From: a bacterium | GTDB lineage: Bacteria; Cyanobacteriota; Vampirovibrionia; Obscuribacterales; Obscuribacteraceae | Direction: 5' to 3' | Length of the DNA: 14,056 bases | Assembly: GCA_030431355.1 (NCBI GenBank) | Contig: JAUIJG010000097.1 | Coordinates: 1 to 14,056 of the forward strand | Part shown: one piece after another, positions 8,017 to 14,056 of the stretch | How the letters are laid out: every line of letters begins with the position of its first letter | Position numbering within the stretch: position 1 is the first letter of the stretch | The notes under the pieces: generated by a model | What the model was told of the DNA's origin: nothing | Database searches by the model: none | Seen by the model: the letters and a program-made list of their open reading frames with translations, nothing else | Program-made: the position numbers and the translations under genes

Positions 8017-11000
8017 TCAAAGTTTTTCCGATTCAAGAGCCCGGTTTATATACTTAACGACAGAGCTTATATGGGTTTTAAGTTTCAAGAAAGTGCCTTT
8101 CACTTCGGCATCGTGACCGGATTTGGCCTGATTCTGAAAATCATTCATGGTCTGCTCCAGATTCTCAAGACACAGAACCGAAACAAGACCCTTAAACTGA
8201 TGGGCATCCGCGGCAAGGGCCTTCCACTCCTGGTTTTCAATAGCAGCCTCAAGCCTTGGCAAAAATCGCAAAACTTCGTCGCAGAAACTCTCCAGAATAT
8301 CCTTTACATCACTACCATAGTGTTGCTTAATTAATTCAAAATCAACCAGCTCTTCATCAAAAATATCGGCTGCGCCATGGGTATCAGATCTATTCATAAC
8401 TTCCTGGTAAACAAGAGCTCCTTCTCTCTCCGGTTCTCTCTCGGGCAACCACTTTGCAATCACAGCCTGCAGATCATCCAGACTGACGGGCTTTTTGAGA
8501 TAGTCATCCATGCCTGCCGCCAGGCAATTTTCTCGATCCCCTTCCATGGCAAAGGCCGTCATGGCGACAATTGGCACATGACCTCCAATCTGGCTTTCCC
8601 ACTTCCTGATCTCAAGGGTAGCTTCATAACCATCAAGTTCAGGCATCTGACAATCCATCAAAACAAGATCGAAAGTTTTGTTCTTCACTGCATCCAGTGC
8701 TTCCAGCCCGTTTTTTCTAAGCTCAACGGTAACATTCAGGTTTTCAAGCTGCTTCTTGGCGAGCTTTCTCATCAGAACATTGTCTTCCACCACAAGCACT
8801 CTGGGACTATCTAAAAGCGTATCCGGGCTTGTTCGGCTGCGTTCACGATGATATGAAAGTTCGTTGCCTTTTCTCTCACCGGAGACAAGGCTTAAAAGTT
8901 CCGCTTTCTTCAAGGGGATCATCAAACAACCGTTGGCACCAACTTCAAGGGCCCTGGTTGAGACGGCTCTGTTCCGATAGTCATACAGACATAAAATCGA
9001 CACGTTCTGATAGCGCCGGCCATGGCGCAGTTTCTCCACTACTCCTATATTACCGATTTTGTCTCCGGTAAGGGAGATAACCACCACCGGATAGTCCTTG
9101 CAAGAAGCTTCGGAAGCATAGTCATCGAGCTTATAGATCAGATCACCATATCCGGTTGCATCCAGAACCTCATATCCTTCATATTCCAGATAGGAATGAA
9201 GGATAAATTTTTCCTGTTCGGAAACCGAAAATAAGAGCACTTTCCTTTTAGAGTGCGTTTCTGGAGATTGCTTCTCAACCAGAGCCAGCTCACAGGGATA
9301 GTTGAATCTAAATGTGGAACCCTCACCTTCCCTGGTATCAAGAGAGATGGACCCTCCTAAAAGTTCAGCCAATCTCTTGCTAATAGATAAACCAAGACCG
9401 GTACCGCCAAACTGCCTGGTGGTGGAACCATCAGCCTGCACAAAAGGAGAAAACAACTTGCCCAGAGCAGCTTTGGAAATTCCTATCCCATCGTCTTCAA
9501 CCTCGATCACCAGGTTAGTATCACCATCCTGATCAAATTCCGGATAAGCGCGCAGGGAGATCTCGCCGCGGTCGGTAAACTTGATCGCATTGCTCAGAAG
9601 ATTAAGCATAATCTGCCTGCATCTTACCGGGTCTCCGGCAAATGTGGCAGGTAGGCGAGGATCGGCCCAAACCGAAAGCTGAAGCCCTTTGATAGAGGCT
9701 TCGTGGGCGAACAAAGCAGCCCCACCTTCCACCAGGGCGACAAGGTCGAATTCAATCTTCTCTATCTGAAGTCTTCCTGCTTCTATCTTGGAGAAATCCA
9801 GAATATCGTTAATTATGGTCAGCAGTGTTTTGGCGGACTTCAAGATACTGTCCGCATGGTCTTTCTGATCAGGATCAAGTTCGGAGTCCAATAACAGCTC
9901 AGACAAGCCGATAACAGCGCTTATAGGAGTACGGATCTCGTGAGAAATATTTGCCACGAATTCAGACTTAAGTTTTGAAACTTCAAGAGCCTGATCATAA
10001 GCCTGCTCAAGCTTACCTGTCATGTTTTCAAGCTCTTTATTCGCTTTCTCCAAGCTCTCTATTCGACCGGCAAGGTCCAGAGTCAAACTCTCATTCTTTT
10101 CCTGGGCCTCCTTCAAGTCGGTGATATCCATCATAAGACCGTAGTACAAGAGCGATCCGTCCTCCTGGACCGTTGGAGAGGAAGAGGCTTGAACGTGGGT
10201 AATCCTGCCATTTTCTCTTACCACCCTGGTCTCACATCTGAAGCCACTGACACCGGAAACCGATTCATCAATGAGGCGCATCACAATTGGTAAGTCGTCC
10301 GGGTGCAAAGAATCAAAGATAAGTTGACCATTCTCCTGAATGGCTTCAAAATCGTAACCGAAAAGGTCCTTGCAACCTTCGCTTATATAAGGGAAGGACA
10401 TCGATCCATCAGGCTTATAGAGAAACTGGTAGATTACTCCCGGCACCAGGGCGGCAATACGCGAGTAGCGCTCGTTCAAAGATTCAAGCTGCTGTTCTGC
10501 CAATTTCTTATCGGTGATATCATAAGCGACACCATAAACCACATCATCAAAAGCGGTGGCACTCCATCGGAACCATCTAACTTTTCCATCCTTTCCGATA
10601 TATCGGTTTTCAAAATCCTTTATCCGGCCCGTGCTCTCCAGCTCGTCCGCGATATTGATAGTATCGGCACGATCGTCCGGATGGACAAAGGATAGATAGG
10701 GCTGAGCCAAAAGTTCTTCCTGGGTATAGCCCAGAGAATCAGACCAGGCAGGATTGACTCGACGAAAGTATCCATTCTTATCAGCTATACAAAGTTTTTC
10801 CCTGGAAAGATCGAAAAAGATATTGGTCTCAGCCAACTCCTCGGATTGATAGAGGAATTGCTCCTCCATCTCAGCTTGAAGAGACTGCTCATTCTTACTC
10901 TCCTCATCGACAGGAAGGAGATCAGAGCAAAAGACAGCGATTCTATCGGCCTCTCCCACCGGGCTCTTACCCGAGTATCCCAGAGGCACTTTGTCGACTC

Positions 11001-12189
11001 TAATCCAGAAACTCTCCCCACCGGGGGCAACATACTTTTCTATGAATCCGCGAGTTGCTTCCCCGGAACTGAGAACTTTCCAATCACCTTTTCTGTATCG
11101 ATCGCCGAAACCACGATGGATATCCACAGTATTCCTGCCGACCAGATACTGGTATGGAAGAGATAACTTTCTTTCCACCTCTGAATTGACAGCTAGAACT
11201 TTACCCTGACTATCCTTAAGCCAGATCATCATGGGAGATGCATCGATAAGCTCTCTAGCTTCTTCATTGAAGTTATATCTGTAACCGGATATTGGCAGAA
11301 GCGATACAAAGGCAGCCAGAACTTCAGTCAACCAGTGCAACTCTTCCAGGCTCCAGACTAAAAATTCCCGAGTGGAAGTACCGAGAATTTCCAGAACCAC
11401 AGTGAGACCGCTATCAAAACGAAGAGGCAATTCCAGGGCTGTATTAATTCCCCTGGTATCAAACTCCTTGAAGCGCCTCAAACGGGTCCGCGTGCTGAGG
11501 TTGCTCTCGATTGAAGGTTTCATCGTCTTCCATGCTTTGCCGGCAAGACCCTGGCCTTTTTTCAATTCCAGGGGCTCGGAATCGGATGAATTCGAAAATC
11601 TACCCGGCACTCGTAACCGGCAAGATCTCTCGGTCCGCAAGTAGCCATCTCTTAAATCCGGCAACCAGACATCGGACTGCTCGGCATTCAGGTCGGCAAC
11701 AAATTTCTCCTGAACTTCTTTTATCACGCTCCACTGACTAAGTTCCGACCCCTCCAGGGAGCAAAGAAGCTCCATAAAAAATTGACCAGCCTTTGATACT
11801 GCTATTTTCGAAGAGCCTGACAAAGCCCTAGAGAAATCAGAGCATCTTTGCGTGACACCAATTAAACAACCATTCTCGGGAGCAGAACTACATAAGACAA
11901 GTGATACCATCTGCCTGTCATCACTATGTAGATGCTTAACTACCTTTTGTTCTCCCGGACTCAATGCTCTTAAGCTATCAAGAAATGAAGCGTCATTCTG
12001 AAAGACTTCTCTTAAAAGATCGGGCTCTCCTTTTCGCAAGGCCGCAGGTGAATGACCAAGTATCCTCCGGGCTGAACCAGAGACACTCACCAGTTTCTGG
12101 CTAAGACAATCATATTTCCATGCAACGGCTCCGATATGTTCTGCCAGGGCAGCATAAGAGCCAAAATCAATTTTTCCGGGGTCCATCAT
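8017..12189 (-). CDS. Hybrid sensor histidine kinase: PAS-GAF-PAS3-HisKA-HATPase-REC-REC-HPt
   Basis: The ATG at 12189 (1390 residues) is chosen over a TTG at 12210 because GGTGGAG lies eight bases before it. No signal peptide or membrane span is seen, so it is probably cytosolic. Domains (ATG numbering): divergent PAS 10-120, GAF 130-300, PAS 310-425, PAS 453-563, PAS 568-693, coiled coil 693-738, HisKA with His750 in SHEIRTP, HATPase 850-965 (N-box NLLSNAIKF, DDGIGI, GGTGLGL). The first receiver, 981-1105, lacks the acidic pair and the phospho-Asp and looks inactive. The second, 1129-1248, is intact: Glu1135/Asp1136, Asp1179, Thr1211 and Lys1233. HPt follows at 1283-1380 with His1330 in AHQFKG. 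This supports a His750-Asp1179-His1330 phosphorelay to an unlinked response regulator; none is nearby. The signal is unknown. Its ATG overlaps the stop of a small ORF (ATGA). Confidence 0.95.
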   Translation of the reverse strand: MMDPGKIDFGSYAALAEHIGAVAWKYDCLSQKLVSVSGSARRILGHSPAALRKGEPDLLREVFQNDASFLDSLRALSPGEQKVVKHLHSDDRQMVSLVLCSSAPENGCLIGVTQRCSDFSRALSGSSKIAVSKAGQFFMELLCSLEGSELSQWSVIKEVQEKFVADLNAEQSDVWLPDLRDGYLRTERSCRLRVPGRFSNSSDSEPLELKKGQGLAGKAWKTMKPSIESNLSTRTRLRRFKEFDTRGINTALELPLRFDSGLTVVLEILGTSTREFLVWSLEELHWLTEVLAAFVSLLPISGYRYNFNEEARELIDASPMMIWLKDSQGKVLAVNSEVERKLSLPYQYLVGRNTVDIHRGFGDRYRKGDWKVLSSGEATRGFIEKYVAPGGESFWIRVDKVPLGYSGKSPVGEADRIAVFCSDLLPVDEESKNEQSLQAEMEEQFLYQSEELAETNIFFDLSREKLCIADKNGYFRRVNPAWSDSLGYTQEELLAQPYLSFVHPDDRADTINIADELESTGRIKDFENRYIGKDGKVRWFRWSATAFDDVVYGVAYDITDKKLAEQQLESLNERYSRIAALVPGVIYQFLYKPDGSMSFPYISEGCKDLFGYDFEAIQENGQLIFDSLHPDDLPIVMRLIDESVSGVSGFRCETRVVRENGRITHVQASSSPTVQEDGSLLYYGLMMDITDLKEAQEKNESLTLDLAGRIESLEKANKELENMTGKLEQAYDQALEVSKLKSEFVANISHEIRTPISAVIGLSELLLDSELDPDQKDHADSILKSAKTLLTIINDILDFSKIEAGRLQIEKIEFDLVALVEGGAALFAHEASIKGLQLSVWADPRLPATFAGDPVRCRQIMLNLLSNAIKFTDRGEISLRAYPEFDQDGDTNLVIEVEDDGIGISKAALGKLFSPFVQADGSTTRQFGGTGLGLSISKRLAELLGGSISLDTREGEGSTFRFNYPCELALVEKQSPETHSKRKVLLFSVSEQEKFILHSYLEYEGYEVLDATGYGDLIYKLDDYASEASCKDYPVVVISLTGDKIGNIGVVEKLRHGRRYQNVSILCLYDYRNRAVSTRALEVGANGCLMIPLKKAELLSLVSGERKGNELSYHRERSRTSPDTLLDSPRVLVVEDNVLMRKLAKKQLENLNVTVELRKNGLEALDAVKNKTFDLVLMDCQMPELDGYEATLEIRKWESQIGGHVPIVAMTAFAMEGDRENCLAAGMDDYLKKPVSLDDLQAVIAKWLPEREPEREGALVYQEVMNRSDTHGAADIFDEELVDFELIKQHYGSDVKDILESFCDEVLRFLPRLEAAIENQEWKALAADAHQFKGLVSVLCLENLEQTMNDFQNQAKSGHDAEVKGTFLKLKTHISSVVKYINRALESEKL

Positions 12190-12410
12190 TTTGCTATCTC
12201 CACCGGGCAAAATTTGTCAGCGATGAGGAAACCTGGTTGAAGAGATTCCGGAGAGTTACATGACCACGCTTCTACCGTTTTTAGTATATCGAAATTAAAC
12301 GAAAAAATTTCCCTGACAAAAGGCATGGAGCGACCTGATGCCTGGACCCTGTGAGCAGCCTGTATTTGAAAAAAACAAAAGATTGTTAAAAATATTCCCG
12401 TCAGAATCAA
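12186..12410 (-). CDS. Possible small exported peptide linking sbcC and the kinase
   Basis: A 74-residue frame begins at TTG 12410, overlapping the sbcC stop as TTGA, and ends at TGA 12188-12186, overlapping the kinase start as ATGA. Such double overlaps are typical of translational coupling. The first 18 residues (ILTGIFLTIFCFFQIQA) are strongly hydrophobic and are followed by AHRVQA-SG, which resembles a signal peptidase site, although no basic residues precede the core. The remainder is about 50 residues with two Cys (WSCNS and KFCPV) that could pair outside the cytoplasm. There is no Shine-Dalgarno before the TTG. An alternative ATG at 12326 with AGG seven bases upstream would give 46 residues without the hydrophobic part. 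I recognise no family. It could also be a chance frame in a 217-base spacer; the overlaps are the main support. Confidence 0.4.
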   Translation of the reverse strand: MILTGIFLTIFCFFQIQAAHRVQASGRSMPFVREIFSFNFDILKTVEAWSCNSPESLQPGFLIADKFCPVEIAK

Positions 12411-14056
12411 GAGACTATTTGCAGCCTGGATACGCCTTCTTCTTTGGTCACCTGAATCTGGGTGGGAAACATCTCCTGGACATCCGAAAAATGAGTGATA
12501 ACAAGGATTCTGGAAAAATCAGACTGAATCGCTCTAATCGCTCTAACCAGGCGTTCTCTGCTTCGATCATCCTGGGAACCGAAGCCCTCATCGATAATAA
12601 GAGTCTCAAGACGTGCCCCGGCTCTCCGGGCCAGAAGCCTGGATAGAGCAATCCGAATTGAAAAGTTTACTTTGAAGGCTTCACCACCACTGTAGAGTTC
12701 ATAACTCCTGGTGCCGACCTCATCACCGATGAGGATATCAAGGGTTTCGGTGATGCTACCGGATTTAGTTTTATGTTGAGTAACAAGCGCTATGTGCATC
12801 TTGTTGTCCGTCAATCTAGAAAGAATCCGGTTGGCTTCAGACTCAATCTCAGGAATGGCGTTCTCAATAATGATGGCTTGAATACCTTTCTTACCGAAGG
12901 CTTCCGATAAAAGAGCATAATCCTCTTTCTCCTGGCGTAAATGCCCAAGCTCTTCTGCCTTCTCTTTCAATCCGGAAATACTCTTGAGAGCTTCTTCTCT
13001 TTGACTTTCGAGCACGGCAACAGTCCGGGAACTCTCCTCCCTAGCAGAAGACAGTTGTTTAATCTCTCCTTCCAACTCCTTCAGCTCGGTCTCCAGTTCA
13101 GGAACCTTCTTCGCCTCTTCATCAAACCCTCGACTCTCAGCTTCAAGGTCTGCGATTCTCTTTTCCGCCCTCTCAATCTTGGCGTTGACTTCTTCTATTC
13201 CTTTGACAAGTTCAGGCTTCTCTTCCTTGGCCCGGGCAAGCTCATTCAGTTGCTCGGCAAAAGGTAGAAGCTCGGCAAGCTCTTTTTTGAGCTGCATATG
13301 CGACTCTCGATCATAGTTCAAACCTTCCAGCTTCTTGCCTAACTCTTTCAAAGCTTGCCTCTCTGCCGCACCGTAAGACTCGGTATCAAGCTGATCCATG
13401 AGTTGAGAGACCTTTTCTTTGAACTGAGGCAGACGCTCCTTTACCTTCTCCAGTTCAGCCAGATCTTTATCCAGGCTCTGCTTCCGCGACTCAACATGAC
13501 GCTTCATACGAATCTGGGACTGCAGATTGGCATGAATAACCGGGTCAAAGTCCAGCTTGTGGACTTCAGCTTTTACGTTCACCAGACTCTCTCTATCAAC
13601 CTGGGCATAGTCACCGGCTTCCAGACGACGATTCAGTTCGGCCAGCTCTTTTTCAAGGTTGGCAAAATTGGAACGAGCTCTCTCCACAGAGCTGGAGCGC
13701 TCATTGAACTGACCAATCTGCTTATCCAGCTCCTTTCTCCCTTCCAGGAGTTTTCTCAGTCTCTTGTACTCATTTCTGAGTTCGGCCCGATTCTCTTCTA
13801 CACTTTTAATCTCTTCAGCGGTCTCCAGGGCCTCCTGCTCAAATCCTTCAATCTGGGTTCGATATCTCCCGATAACCTTAGAGCGATCGACTATGGGGGC
13901 GGAACAGAGTGGACAAATACTGGAATGATCATGGTCCTCCAGCTCTCTAATGCGCTCCAGGTTCTCCAGCTTCCTTCGCTTCAAATCAGCAATCTTCTGC
14001 TCCAGATGCTCAATCTGAGATTTAGCTTCCAGCCCCTTTCCTTCCACATGCTCCAA
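12407..14056 (-). CDS. sbcC: SbcC/Rad50-type DNA repair ATPase, C-terminal part (start off window)
   Basis: The frame is open to the window edge, so the N-terminal Walker A lobe and first coiled-coil arm lie outside; 549 residues are visible. A zinc hook CPLC (Cys48 and Cys51, visible numbering; bases 13915-13904) is followed by about 310 residues of highly charged coiled coil rich in Glu, Lys and Leu (LEKELAEL, KELEGEIKQL). The C-terminal ATPase lobe has the ABC signature YSGGEAF (455-461), Walker B LIIDEGFGS (486-494) and the H-loop His522 in VITHF. In this family the ATPase partners the SbcD/Mre11 nuclease to process hairpins and broken DNA ends in the cytosol, and dimerises through the zinc hook. 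No sbcD is in the window; it would be expected upstream. The stop TGA overlaps the TTG of the following small ORF, so cotranscription with the kinase is likely. Confidence 0.93.
   Translation of the reverse strand: MEHVEGKGLEAKSQIEHLEQKIADLKRRKLENLERIRELEDHDHSSICPLCSAPIVDRSKVIGRYRTQIEGFEQEALETAEEIKSVEENRAELRNEYKRLRKLLEGRKELDKQIGQFNERSSSVERARSNFANLEKELAELNRRLEAGDYAQVDRESLVNVKAEVHKLDFDPVIHANLQSQIRMKRHVESRKQSLDKDLAELEKVKERLPQFKEKVSQLMDQLDTESYGAAERQALKELGKKLEGLNYDRESHMQLKKELAELLPFAEQLNELARAKEEKPELVKGIEEVNAKIERAEKRIADLEAESRGFDEEAKKVPELETELKELEGEIKQLSSAREESSRTVAVLESQREEALKSISGLKEKAEELGHLRQEKEDYALLSEAFGKKGIQAIIIENAIPEIESEANRILSRLTDNKMHIALVTQHKTKSGSITETLDILIGDEVGTRSYELYSGGEAFKVNFSIRIALSRLLARRAGARLETLIIDEGFGSQDDRSRERLVRAIRAIQSDFSRILVITHFSDVQEMFPTQIQVTKEEGVSRLQIVS

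Noticed and set aside
12190..12210. TTG at 12210 as the kinase start
   Set aside because: The ATG at 12189 has GGTGGAG at good spacing and overlaps the preceding stop; the TTG has no ribosome-binding signal.
12275..12290. Minus-strand TATACT as a promoter for the kinase
   Set aside because: No acceptable -35 at 16-18 bases, and the stretch lies inside a possible coupled ORF.
1488..13267. Other plus-strand and alternate-frame ORFs across the window
   Set aside because: All overlap recognisable minus-strand genes, lack coherent domains or ribosome-binding sites, and read as antisense shadows.
1..14056. CRISPR arrays, tRNA genes, insertion sequences, phage attachment sites
   Set aside because: No regularly spaced repeats, cloverleaf-like segments, transposase wording or terminal inverted repeats were seen on either strand.

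Overview
The window is a bacterial chromosomal segment in which every supportable gene lies on the minus strand, so transcription runs from high to low coordinates. Base composition is roughly balanced and non-ATG starts occur. There are no tRNA or rRNA genes, insertion sequences or CRISPR repeats. The SerA protein has the long layout with an ASB and a C-terminal ACT domain, and its wording resembles the cyanobacterial type. A secreted DUF3160 protein and a kinesin-light-chain-like TPR protein are also present. A non-photosynthetic cyanobacterial relative (Melainabacteria/Obscuribacterales type) would fit, but that is an inference from remembered families and is unproven.

Layout in transcription order. 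(1) 14056-12407 is the C-terminal part of an SbcC/Rad50-type DNA repair ATPase; its start is off the window. (2) 12410-12186 is a possible 74-residue exported peptide whose start overlaps the sbcC stop and whose stop overlaps the next start. (3) 12189-8017 is a very large soluble hybrid histidine kinase (PAS, GAF, three further PAS, HisKA, HATPase, a degenerate receiver, an intact receiver, HPt). These three reading frames form a tightly coupled group.

After a 79-base gap come (4) a membrane-anchored penicillin-acylase-family Ntn hydrolase at 7937-5511, (5) 3-phosphoglycerate dehydrogenase SerA at 5428-3779, and (6) a secreted DUF3160 protein at 3756-1429, which starts 22 bases after serA and is probably cotranscribed with it. 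A 321-base non-coding stretch follows, with a hairpin plus T-run close to (7) a TPR protein at 1107-1, whose C-terminus is off the window.

Most genes belong to known families, and I do not see a clearly new multi-gene system. The best leads are the doubly overlapping small ORF between sbcC and the sensor kinase, an apparent Asn-to-Ser change at the oxyanion-hole position of the acylase, the dead receiver inside the kinase, and the terminator-like hairpin just ahead of the TPR gene.
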